From Dasyornis broadbenti (Eukaryota > Chordata > Aves > Passeriformes > Dasyornithidae), in the NCBI GenBank assembly GCA_013397935.1, contig VZRN01005167.1, forward strand, positions 62,307 to 126,306: 64,000 bases of DNA. The letters run 5' to 3'. This document shows, piece by piece, positions 1 to 11,272 of this stretch. The notes under the pieces were generated by a model that ran no database searches, had not been told where the DNA came from, and worked only from the letters and a program-made list of their open reading frames with translations. Positions within the stretch are counted from its first letter, which is position 1. Each line of letters begins with the position of its first letter. The position numbers and the translations under genes are program-made.

Positions 1-2490
1 AGCATGCTGAAAAACTCCAATATTCTGCAGGATAAATAGTCTAGCCTGACATTAGAGGTGCTTGCTCATTGAGCAATATATTGAATGCTTATTTTATTAA
101 TTATTCATTGACTAGTAGCATTGCTGCCTCCTGAATTCAGAGATGTCGGTGAAGAACCAGGTTACTGAATTAATCTTGGTGCTAATGTGCTTTCCCTGTA
201 GTTCGCTGGTTTGAAAGTTATTTACTATCAGAAAGGCAAGTAATGAATATTACAGGCTGCACACTTAGAGACACATTGATGTTGTCTACCACACATGAGA
301 ACACTTCCTCTTCACTAAAATTATTAACACAAATGGTAATTTCACAGTCAGGTCTGAGGCTAAGGACTTAGTTTAATTCTCACATATGGTCTGTGCAGTG
401 CTTGCGAATCCCAGTGCACTGAAACAGGAGCATAATTCTTATCCAAACCTACCTCTAAAAGACTGGTTGTAACTCTTCTGCACATACACACAAAAAAAAA
501 CCTTATTCATCTCTAAGTGATCCTTCTGTTAATACTATGTCTAGGGAAAACATGCAAAATTCCAACATTACATTATTGCACCAGGTATTAATGGGAAGGA
601 TATTTGCTTTCTTGATACATTTGTCCAAAAGACATTTAGTCCTACACAAAACAAACACAAAACATTAAATCTTTACTCCTCTTCAGAAAGTCACCTCTTC
701 TTCGCTCTCATACAATAGCCTGCATGTGAAACTCCAGAGTTTCTGGATATAGATGGATGACCACGCACACAAGTCAGGCCTACTCCTCTACCAGTCCTGC
801 TTGTACTCACAGTAAAAGCCACAGTGAACATATATGAGCTCATATATAAATACAGTTTTTTAATCCTGACTCGGATCAGCTTTTAAATACGTGTTTGGCT
901 GCTTTACAAGGATTGCCTCTGTTAAATCTCCTGCACACATTGCTAAATAGGCCATAATACACTGAAGTGGAGAGGAAATGGAAACTCTAACTTCTGAGAG
1001 AAGTTAAATATTTTGCTCAAAGAGCAATTTCTCCATTTTACAATCATCAGACTATAAAGAGAAATTTATTCCTGCCAGTCTGCTTCTTTTATCTACTGGT
1101 ATTGCCACCTGATTTGTTTCTTTTACAGAAATTACAAGGTCATCCAAGCTAAGCAACTGTTGTGCTTGTGATTAACTACCTACAATCAGCAGGTACAAAA
1201 TATGAAGATTTATGGTTAGATTTTTTAGAGGTGGAAATCTATGAGCTAATTCTTAATGGAGCTGCCCTAAATTTGTCAGTATTAACCAGCAAAAGAAAAA
1301 GACAAAACCAACAAATAAACCGCCTTTATTTTTAAAGCCAGAATAAAACATTTTGAAGCAGTTACTTCCTTGCTTGCGTTTGTTTCACCTGTTTTTATTA
1401 ATGCCATTCTTTTACTCACAAGAGAGTACTGCACAGACTCAATGTGGCCTCTTGTTTACTGGCGAAATGAGACTATTTCTATGACCAAAATATGTTATTC
1501 TGTTACTGCCACAAGCTTTATTTACATCACCATGAATTATTTTGCCCAGCAGAGAAATGTGGCCTCCTCTTCTATAAAAGCTGACAGTAGTTTGACAACT
1601 AAAAGCAAAACTGCAATCAATTTGGGGCAGAAAACAAATGATACCACACCCCACTGAAACTGCAAAGGGAATTAAGGTAGATTTAATATATTTGTCTCAG
1701 CTGTGTTGACAGCTTGAATTAGACCTCAAACACAGACTGTGTCAGGGGGCTGAAGAGTACGGGAAGCATGAAGGGGAAATCGTAACCCCATAATGCATTT
1801 TGCCTCGACTTCTGGAGAGAAAGGATGGGAGAAACAGATGTTGCAATGACAGGGAGGTGTGACTTGCACTGCTTTCATGAGAGCAGAAACATGAACAGCG
1901 GCAGAACCCAGGAATAACAAATTCCTTTCTGGGGTAGTGACATTTCTGATTGAAATGAACTTTCGACATCATGAAAACACTTTCCATTTCATCAGTGGTC
2001 ACACAGGTGCCTCAGGGGAGACCTTGCCCTCAAATGCCACTCCCTGCTGCCTGTTGCCTACCATTAAAATCACCCCTCTCCCCAGAACAACATTTCTCCT
2101 CCTTTATAGTAGCATAAATAAAACGTCTCTGTATATTTGGAGCTCCATCTTCTAACATGGAGAGACAAATCTGCCCAAGGACAGACTACATCTACTCTGC
2201 AAGGCTTTGCTTCCATAAATAACAAAACATCTGCTGGCCCTAGCTGAGCAAAATTGATGGGGGCAGGGTTTTAGCTCAGTCCCAAGGTGGAGCTGCAAAG
2301 GTTAAGGACACTGTTCATCCCCCAAACCAGGGAGTATGTAGAGGTGATGTGTTTTGTGGTGACACTGTCACATCCCCTTTCCCTTGATTGCTCCACTGAC
2401 CTTTTGCCATAGCAAATTAGTCAGACAAAGCAAACTCATGCTGTTAGCTATGAAAGGCAAAAAACCCATCAAACAAAACAATAGTAATAG

Positions 2491-2551
2491 CATCATGATG
2501 TTAGACATGCCTTTTTCTAACATCGTGATGAACGATGAACGATGATGTTAG
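2491..2551. repeat. 14-bp stem-loop plus short tandem repeat
   Basis: CATCATGATGTTAG (2491-2504) is followed after 12 bases by CTAACATCGTGATG (2517-2530). The arms are inverted repeats with one mismatch, which would be a G.U wobble in plus-strand RNA. Immediately after comes AACGATG twice in tandem (2531-2544), then another GATGTTAG (2544-2551). The structure is seen directly. No function is assigned. Confidence 0.8.
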
Positions 2552-2790
2552 CCATGGAAATTCCTCATACAAAGAGGTTAAGTACAAGCCATGCTCAGAA
2601 ATGAGGATCCCTGTCCTACTGAAATACAGAGTTAGATGTCTAAAGAGATCTTGATATTGGGATGGTTTTTTACAAAGCACACAAATGTTGCTGTCAGTGA
2701 GAGTTTGCCAACTAATGGAATGCTCTATCGGGGGTTACAAAGTTCACAGGCATGGATATAGTTTTTGAGACCCCAATACACCATAAAAAA

Positions 2791-2827
2791 ATAAGTAAGT
2801 AAGTAAGTAAGTAAGTGTGTGTGTGTC
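2791..2827. repeat. (AAGT)n / (GT)n compound microsatellite
   Basis: About six AAGT units run directly into a short GT run and then TCTC. This is an ordinary intronic simple repeat, probably length-polymorphic. Confidence 0.9.
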
Positions 2828-3289
2828 TCTTTCAGTGGCTTGCCAGAGGTTGGAAAGCTGGTGGAAGATGCAGCCTTCTCAGAGTATTTTAACTACAAAG
2901 CCACCTTTCCGTTCAGTAGAGCAGAGGTCACCAGGAGATCAGTCAGAGAAAAGAGGGCTGACGAGGGCCTTGAACGCCCATCTCCCATCTGCACCCATGC
3001 ACAGAACTGAAATCAGCTCTGTTCAGAGTATTTATTCCTAGCGGTTGAGCCCAGATGTGCAATGATAGCTCAGTTTCAGCTTGTCACCCATAAATAATCA
3101 CCTGCTTTTCCTGCCTTTCTGCTGATGCTAAGGGCAATTTAGATCGCTCCCTTGGGGTTTCTACAAATGAATATCTTCCCCATGAAGCTAAACTAAAAGG
3201 GAAAAAATGCCGTTCTCCCTAGTTACTATCACAGCTAAAACTGAGGCTCGGCCCTTTGCAGTTTTTCTCCGTCACCTCCATTCATGTAT

Positions 3290-3620
3290 CCAGCGCTGTC
3301 GCATTGTCCCCTCTAATCCAGGATTGAGATGAGCTTGTTTACCGCAATCCCATTTTCCGTGTGATTTATCCCCAGCACCCTGCATGCGAGGAGGCAAGCT
3401 TCACACACATCCGCGCGTGCGTGCTGCCGTCAGGGATGAGCTCTTGCTTTAGGCACTTGCTTTTCTCTCATTAGTGGAAGCTAACAATAAGTGTGAGAAT
3501 TGCAGACGTCAAACGTAATTAGGAAGAAATTATTTCACGTTACCCAACAAAGAGAGGCCTGTGAATAAAGCCTAATCCTGCTGTCTGCCCATTCTTTTTA
3601 TCCCTAAATGACTCGGAGGT
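3290..3620. promoter_or_regulatory. Candidate conserved enhancer-like element
   Basis: Within roughly 300 bp there are several K50-type homeodomain sites: TAATCC at 3314, GGATTG at 3321, CAATCC at 3345 and TAATCC at 3573. There is also a TAATTA at 3516 and a CpG cluster near 3408-3430. Such site density and base composition differ from the surrounding intron. Enhancer identity is inference only; no conservation data were available. Confidence 0.25.
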
Positions 3621-5982
3621 GGGAGGGCACAAAATGCCCTCCACAGCACTGGATGGGGAGCAGCCACGAGGAGATTCAGCCATGCTCAGTGGGGGCCATC
3701 ATGCTGCCATCCTCTGGCTGAATAAACCCTTCCCTAGTGGGACTGCAATGCTGTTTAAAGAACTGACCATTTCAAAAAGCTGAATCTCTTCACAGCCTAA
3801 ATTTTAGTAACTAAAAATGATCGTTTCAAACTATTCAGTCCCCTCAGACCTCTGCAGGAGCTGCTGTGCATTTCAGTGACTGCAGGCCTTGCAGACTGAC
3901 CCTTCCTCAGTACTGGTAATATCTGTCACTTTCATGGTGATGCTGTCAGTCCAATCCTCTTTCCAAACTGTCAATTTTTTCTACTCCTCTTTCTTCTTCT
4001 TTCTAGCATCTGATATGAACAAGTCCAAAAACCTCGCAGCAGCCTGGTTTTTAAAATGACATTTTAAAAATCAATGATAATTTTTTATACTTGTGGGCAT
4101 TCACCAGGTTCATTCCATCACAGGATTTCTGTTTCTAAGCAGCATTTTTCAGCACAGCTGAGGAAGACGTGGTATTGATCAGGGAATGCGTAGATTACCT
4201 TTCTCAACAAGGTAGTAGGTGACCATCATCTGTCAAACCTGCCATTCCATGAAGTTTTATGACTTCTCATGCTACATTTCTCAGTCACAGACATCTCGGT
4301 ACTATTTCCAAAACACCTGTGAGACTATAAAACCACATCTAGCAGGTGTGCATGTCCAAATCTCAGGTGTATTTATTTACAGCCATACGCACAGACAGTG
4401 ATCTACTGCCTCATGATCCTTGCAATATACTATTTACATTGCTCCAGATCACGATTTTCTGCTTGCTGCTGTAAGGACAGTACCCCGTAAGGTATTGTAG
4501 TGAATAAATCTAGGGCTATACAAAAAGCAATGTGGAGCACTACTGTGAATCCGGCAGAGGAATTTGCCTCTAATTCACTGCTTTAAAGCCAGCAGAACAT
4601 ACATAGTGACACACACAGGATTCACTCGAGCAATTGGAAGAGCATCCGTCAAAGTCATGAAAGAGGCAACAGGTAGTTTGTTACTTTCTTCTTTATTTGT
4701 TTCTCATTTTACTAGTTAGCTAATGTGCAGAAGGATGCTTCCCCACCTCATCTCTCTTTGCTTTCACACTGGGCATGATCTTGGGTTAAATATGACCCCT
4801 ACCACTTACAGCTTTTGGCAGCAGCACAACACAAACACTTACTGGATTGCAAAATCTTACTGGGTTGCCTGTGGCACCTTTCAGTGACGGGTAGCAGTCC
4901 TCTGACAAGCACTGCTTGCCAGTGGACAGCCTTTATGTGTCTCCTCTCCCTCCTGACCTGCAGACAGTGGGTAGGAGTCTGCTGATGAGACAGACATTGT
5001 GCTGACCAGCAATAATACTGTGAATATGAAGAAGTTCCCTTGACATTGATTATTAGCAATGTGATGATAGCACACTGGATTACCAGACTTTTTGTGTTAT
5101 TAGATCATCCAATTCCAGCAGGTGGGAGAAACTAGGATGGAAACAACCAGGGAAAACAAATAAAAGCACTGTGTTCTTGAACAGCAGTGGACCAAAATCT
5201 CAGCCTTAATACTCCTGTATCTAATTGCTAATGAGCACCTTCACCAGAGTTGGTGGGTTAAGAGACTCAAAAATACTTGAAAATGCTTTAGAAAGCCTCC
5301 CTTGTAGGATGTGTGGCAGATCAGTCAGTCTAAAGACACACATTGCTTCAGGGTATGGGAGAGACTGTGAAAGAGACACAAAAAACCCAGATCTTCCCAT
5401 TCCAAGGGAGTACAAAGTCCTCAGCAAAGTCTAGTGCTTCTCTGCAGGGCTCTTGTGTTTACTACATATGTTGATTGAGAAAACCTGTGTGGTCTCCTAC
5501 GACCACAATTATGATTCCTTAGTGAAACAGAAATGGAAGGACTGGCATTGAAGCACCAGTCTCAGTCCCAGGGGACATTCCTGCAGTCTCTAGGAGGCGT
5601 GCAGCTCTTCTGTCCATCACTCATCTGTGCTGGCCCTTCTTCTCACCAGGGCTTCCTGACAGGCCTTCATCATTGCCCCAGGAAAACCTCCAAGCTTCAC
5701 CATCATGGCCTGGATATACCCCATTCCTCTCACCCTGACAGCTGCTGAAAGCCCACTCCAAGTCTTCCTGGCTGCTTCTCTAACCTGAATAACCAGGGAA
5801 TCTGTGCTTCCCAGCAGGTCCAACACAGCCAGTGAGACAGGCAGAAGAGAGAAGTCTGTCTTTTCCCTTCTCTCTCCCTGTTAACTTTCAGATTCCTGTT
5901 TTATCTCCTGTTTTCTCCTTTCTGTCTTACAGTCACACATACACACTTCTGAGCAGCTGTGAAGCTGTGCAGGCACCAGAGG

Positions 5983-6046
5983 AATAAAATAGAGGAGGAG
6001 TTTGGAAGAAGCTGAACAGGCAAAAAAAAAAAAAAAAAAAAAAAAA
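5983..6046 (+). repeat. AATAAA followed by a 25-A tract (retrocopy-like 3' end)
   Basis: AATAAA at 5983-5988 is followed 33 bases later by 25 consecutive A residues (6022-6046). That spacing is typical of a polyadenylated transcript end, so this could be the 3' end of a retrotransposed cDNA on the plus strand. I found no recognisable gene body upstream and no convincing target-site duplication. A plain A-microsatellite is equally possible. Confidence 0.45.
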
Positions 6047-9000
6047 GAGAGGAAAATCATACTCACTGAAAAATTTACTTGGAACAGAAGGTTTGCATTT
6101 CAGAGTAGAAGATAATGGAGTTGTAAAGGTTTTTAGCAGCCAAGAACATGGCCTCCAGCATCCATTTCATATCCCCATGTCACATGTGATTTTGACCTGA
6201 AAGTTCTGCACCTTAATTTCCTGTTTTTGCTCCTTGCTTCATAGTAGGTACCACATTTTGGAGTAATCCATTCTGGTTTGGTTAGAGGAGAAGGTCTAAC
6301 TAACTGCTGTAATCAATTGCCATAATTGCTGTGTAAAGGTTGTTCAGAAATGGTTTATGGTGCAGTGGCCTCTTAGCGTGTCTGGAATTCGTACGATCTG
6401 GGATCTCCTGCGTTTGCTAGGACACATTTTGCCACCTTGGGCAAGAAGCTCCATTTTAGCTTGGGTCTGCATGTGCTGAGCCATGATACAGGACACAGAC
6501 CAGCAAAGCACGACATTCAGGTGAAGTATTTCTATGATAGGCACAAAGAATTTGTCTCATGGCTGAGCGAACATTGAGGTGCGTAGTGGGCCAGATCCTG
6601 CTATAAGATACAGTCCCTGCAGCCTCACCCTTCCAACTAGCCTGGTGTAAGTCAAGGCACTATTCTCCCAGCATGGGAAAACAGTGAATTCGGCTCTGGA
6701 GTCTCTATTTCACTTGGCTGATGTAACACTAAAGTCGTAACAATTTTCTGGGAATAACAGGAGGTTCATAGGTTCCAAGCTACATTTAAACAGGATCTGA
6801 ACAGACCTTTCTGAGCCAAATTGATTCCCAGTGCAATGTTAATAAGGCTGGAGGAACTGCACCTGGGATGATTTTTGTCCCACACAATATGTCAGTGGCC
6901 AATCTCAATATGCCTGGATAGATGCATCTTTAAAAAAAGACGTTTTCTTTATAGTGCTAAATTCTGATCTGCCAAATGTGGCAGCCAATGAGCTCTTCCA
7001 AACTAAATACTGTGAGGATTCTGCCTAAATACTGAAGAATCCTAATCAGCCTCTTGGTGAAAATTAATTGATCCATTACAGACAATAACTATATGCTAAA
7101 GCTTTTATTCTGCGTTTTTTACTTCTGTAAGTAGCATATGTGATTTGATTGGCTGGATATTTTAAACCCTAGGGGACTATTGGTGGAGCAGTACAAATCC
7201 CTCTGAAATCCAAAATTGCCAGCTGCAATTATAGTCTGCATCTAGCATCTTCTCTAAGTACTATAAATGCTCCACTACTTTAATTTTGCTTGGCATTTGC
7301 ATCACTGTGTGACAATTACCAAGCAACAGCACAGGGTGGATTCAGTAATAAAGTCTGGACAGCAAGCAAATACTGTCCAAATTGAAATATTCTCTCTATT
7401 TTAATCTAATATTCATCAGTCTGTGCACATGGATACACCACATTTAGATATAAAGTACTGGTAAGACAGTCACCTTTCCTTTTTTGCTGCTGAAATGCCT
7501 GTGGCTTCTGCATATTAAACATGAGCAAAATTGTTTTCTCCTCATATTTCTTGATTGTTTTCAACCACTCAAAGAAATGAGATACTAAGTTGTAAGTACT
7601 AGTAATTAAAAGGTCAGACTGGCAACTATACCACTGCAGTTAAAGCTTGTGAAATTCTACCCATTTCAGTGATGTTACACCGATATCAAGCAGGAATGAA
7701 ACAGTTTCATTCATTTTTGAACTCATATATCCATAGTTTTAATTATTTGAACTATTTGTGATTGCCCCTAAGTCTAGGTATATTAGAAGACAAGATCAAG
7801 CATTATAGCTCAAACTAAATTAGCAGAGATGCAATCGGTAAAACAAAAAACAACATTATGAGAATATGGGGCTTAGACAGGAAGAGTTTTGCGTATTGCC
7901 AAAAATAGTTTCCCTTGTTAAAAAGGCATATACTGAAGAAACATTGTTTAGTGAGGAAAAAAGCAGGCTTTGGAGAAGAGAAAAATAAAATACTTAAAAT
8001 GAAAAAGACCTGGTGTACAGTGAGTTGTGCAGAATCAATGTTTGTAAGTGATACTGCTTTCCTTCATTAGCCAGAGTTGGAAAACTTCAGAAAGACCTAA
8101 GTAATTTAGGCAAATGGGCAATGGAGTGAAAATGCTGCTCAATGTTATTGCAAGGTCAAGCAGTGAGATACACTAAGAGACAAAAATTTAAATTCTTCAC
8201 ATGCTTCAAAAGGGTGCAAATTTAATCGTATAAGCACTGGGACCTTGCTGTCCTGTGCTGTTCTTTGGGACCCAGAGCTCCATTGTAGCTGCAGTCTGCC
8301 AAGGTTAGAACAAAGCTGAATAAAGACTGAGCTGAAAAATTACAGTACCAGCAATAGTGCAGCACCGTCTTACATATTTGGGGCATGTCTGCTGAAGCCC
8401 CTCAACAAGAATACTGAAGAATTAGATAGGTCTTGGAGTAGGCTGAGCATGATTCAGCCCAAGAACTTTCAAAGAGAGGTTGGAAAGGTGTAATTAGTTT
8501 ATTCCAAAGAGTCAATAAAGATGGCCATGAAAGAAAAGTAAATAAAATGCTGAAAGTGGTATTTACCAGCGGCTCCTATTCTTCCTGTCTTCACAACAGC
8601 AGTGTTTCCCCCTAATTGACCCACCCCCAAAATAAAAAAATGAAAACCAGCAAGAAAATTCCAAACAACTGGCTGGTCACCTCCTTATGGTTTTCTCGCT
8701 GGAGAGTAACTAAACAGCATTCAGCAGCTCTGCATGGCACCAAGTTGACAACATAAGAGAATTAAATTGATCACAGAAATTATGGCATGACCATAGAAGT
8801 TTCTTAGACAGTTCTAGCTGACCTCAGTCAGAAATCTGACCTTCTTGTCAGAAATCCTCCTAAATTAATGGCCACCCCTTTATACCCCATGTAACACAGA
8901 AAAGCAGAACACTTGGTGAGTAACACTGTTATGAAGAAGAAAGTGTCTAGACAGGGTAAATCTGTCCAACCTGACCCAATAAAGGCAAGTACTGAAGGAC

Positions 9001-9422
9001 TTAAACTATTTTGCACCAGGAAAAGTCTCAGCTACTCACAGGAGATGGAGTCAGAAAAGAAAGTTATACCTCTGACCTCTGGACAAACTAATAGCTTATA
9101 AAATGGTACCTGCAGCTACAGTCCAAAATTTTACCAAAGCTGAATATTTTCCAATGATGTGCCAAAAAGAACCAAATTCATGTAACTCATGCTATTACTT
9201 AACCGAAGTTCCCATAGCATATGCCAGGAAAATGAAATGTGGAGCTGTATGGAAAGCTTTATTGGACCAGAAAAAATGTCTCGAGCAGTTTTTTCCTCTC
9301 CATGCCTTTTCCTCTAGAACATCGTAACCAAAGAGATCTCAAACGTTTAAAGACTAAGGAAAAAAGCTACAGCCCACCTCACATTTCCAAAAGCAAGAGT
9401 TAAAAAAGTGTTTGTCTCTTAC

Positions 9423-9579
9423 CTTGTAAGCTTTGTCCCAATCTGCTGCCTAAGTTCGAGCCTCTCTTCATCAGTCTGCATGGGGAGGATGTTCTTTTCC
9501 TCCAGCTCTCGCTTGGAAGGCCTGTTGCTTAGTTTGATTGCTAAAGAGTCCTTCCTGCAGAGTTTCCTTGCCAGGGGGC
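9423..9579 (-). CDS. PHACTR1: PHACTR1 exon carrying the first C-terminal RPEL motif
   Basis: This 157-nt exon encodes (S)PLARKLCRKDSLAIKL, then SNRPSKRELEEKNILP, then QTDEERLELRQQ and GTKLT(R). It is near-identical to vertebrate PHACTR1 as I recall it. NRPSKRELEEKNIL is a canonical RPEL motif, which binds G-actin in the MRTF/PHACTR families. In PHACTR1 it is the first of three C-terminal copies that link G-actin level to PP1 binding and nuclear import. The acceptor is ctacag|GCC at 9580 and the donor AAG|gtaag at 9422. The exon enters in phase 1: the A from the previous exon plus GC makes Ser. It leaves after AG of a split Arg codon. The remaining RPEL motifs and the PP1-binding tail are not in this window. 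Confidence 0.96.
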
Positions 9580-11063
9580 CTGTAGGTGAGAGGAGAGGCT
9601 CTGCCAAAGGAGGTGTCATCATTTCATTACAGCAAGCAGCTGGCAAAGAAGTACTAGCCAAGGAAGGATATGAGACTCTAGTTTGCACTGGTGCGGACTA
9701 TGGGAAAAGGGGTGTCATTAACTTCATGTGCTCAATTAACCTCAATTGATATCGTAATAAGGAAAACCTGAAATTGGTAGATATACAGGAAAAAGAAATT
9801 AATATATTGCTCCATAGAGGGGAGTGGAGAACAAGAGCTTGTTTCAGAGTTGCCAGTAGCATCTGTAGCTTTCTCTAGCCCATGATTTCTGAGCCACATA
9901 ACGGAACAAAAAGTTTGACCTCAGAATCTGGGCAGGCAGCAGAGCTCCAGCATGTGAAAAGATCTGAATCTCTCTTGCTATGTAATATCAAGACATCCAA
10001 GCCAGCACTGGAAGGAATCAAAAGTCAACCAGAAGCAGCACAGACTTCTCTGTACATTGATTGACTACTTCCCAGGCAGTGACAGTGGCAAAGACACTGT
10101 AAAGCCAGCGGCCTTTTACGGCTCAAGTTTGCTTTCTCAGGCTTGTGTCCAAAGCAGTTTGAGCAAGGAAGACAGTCACAAACAGAGAGACACAAACACA
10201 TAAGGTTTTGGCCTTTGTCAGGAGAGTGTGAGATAGAGCAGTTCTGCTCTGTTTTTAGCTAAGGAGCAAACATTGCTTAATTTCACTTGCAGGGTAAGGT
10301 GCAGTTCTGAGGAGATGAAATATGCCTGTTTTAGAATCTTCTTTCTGTGTGTTTTAAAAGGAATGTTGTTTGATTATACTGCTTCTAGTTTTCAGAAGAA
10401 AAGAAATCCAAGGGCCTGAAACTTCTGCTCAATGTCTAGGATGACAAGCAGTTGTCCCATGTAAAGTAATGGATCTTGTCTTCCTGGGAGAGTCCTATGA
10501 TGCTACACTGATGCAAGAGTTGAGCTCCCTTGCAGAGTTCAGGAAGGTCACAGGTCCTTTCCCCGCCTGTAATTGTGATATGACTATCAATTAACCTCTT
10601 CATATCTGAGCCCAATTCTCTGATTGTGACCCCTTTCAAAGTATGCGCACATTTATGATTCTGAAATGATTTAATATTGACCATCTATAAAAGCTCCAAT
10701 TCTCTACATGTGGCACTTATTTCATCCTCCTAAAGTAACTATTGAGGCGATCTTGACTTAAGTCAAAGGCACTTCTCTTCGCCGTGGGCACTTGGGAAAG
10801 TGAATCCAAAAGCCAGTTGGTAAGTGAACTAATATAAGTCCAAACATGTAATTTGAAATAGTCTGAGCGCTACCCAGACAGGGATTAATGTATACTAGGG
10901 GAATCACTATAAATCCATCCTACATCCCCATGTAGTCAAGCCCTGAGAGATGCAAAAGCCACAGCCAAGAAAGAAAATACACAGGCCTTGTGTTTCCTTT
11001 GTGTATTCTGAATTCAGAGTAAAAATTATGCAAGTGAGAAAGGAAAAATGGAATGAGTCTTAC
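9580..11063 (-). other. PHACTR1: PHACTR1 intron (1.5 kb)
   Basis: This intron lies between the acidic exon and the first C-terminal RPEL exon. I see no repeat, RNA gene or additional exon in it. Confidence 0.85.
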
Positions 11064-11272
11064 TTGTAAATAACGAGTTATCCTCCTCTTCATCTTCCTC
11101 TTCTTCCTCTTCCTGCCTTGGGTAGAGGCAGGAAGAATCTTCATAGTCAGTTTCATGAGGCACATTTTCTTTATTGTCATCGCATTCGATCACAACAGTT
11201 GGCACTTGTCTCATGTCTGGAAGGCCCCCAGGTCCTGTTTTTGTAACACTGTCACTTGTGTGTAAACCAGAG
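11064..11272 (-). CDS. PHACTR1: PHACTR1 exon with VVIECDDNKENVP and acidic stretch
   Basis: This 209-nt exon encodes (S)SGLHTSDSVTKTGPGGLP, then RQVPTVVIECDDNKENVPH, DYEDSSCLY and a run of Glu/Asp (EEEEEEDEEED), ending in NSLFT(S). The VPTVVIECDDNKENVP block is diagnostic of PHACTR1. The acidic tract precedes the C-terminal RPEL array and is probably disordered. The acceptor is cccaacag|CTC at 11273 and the donor ACAA|gtaaga at 11063. Phase is 2 in and 1 out, consistent with both neighbours. The human protein, as I recall it, has about a dozen extra residues between the RLE of the previous exon and SSGLH. Those are absent from this exon and could be a separate microexon. Confidence 0.96.

Larger units (their letters stand above)
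1..9422 (-). other. PHACTR1: PHACTR1 intron downstream of the first C-terminal RPEL exon (3' part runs off the window)
   Basis: This is non-coding sequence following the GT donor at 9422-9421 on the minus strand. I searched it by eye for the next expected exons (RLSQRPTAEELEQ-type RPEL, then the SDYVEV segment and the RFHRP terminus) and found none, so the matching acceptor should lie left of base 1. It contains a stem-loop at 2491-2530, an AAGT/GT microsatellite at 2791-2827, a possibly conserved regulatory stretch around 3290-3620 and a 25-A tract at 6022-6046. The short ORFs here have no recognisable protein character and look like chance. Confidence 0.8.

Noticed and set aside
5617..5826. 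Minus-strand ORF with a helical, HEAT-repeat-like stretch (LLGSTDSLVIQVREAARKTW) ending at a plausible AG|GTGAGAG donor
   Set aside because: No convincing acceptor upstream, no adjoining exons, and the resemblance to HEAT-repeat proteins is too weak to name a gene.
1..9400. Remaining PHACTR1 C-terminal exons (second and third C-terminal RPEL motifs, SDYVEV segment, RFHRP end)
   Set aside because: Looked for reverse complements of the expected codons and splice borders and found none, so they are presumed to lie left of the window.
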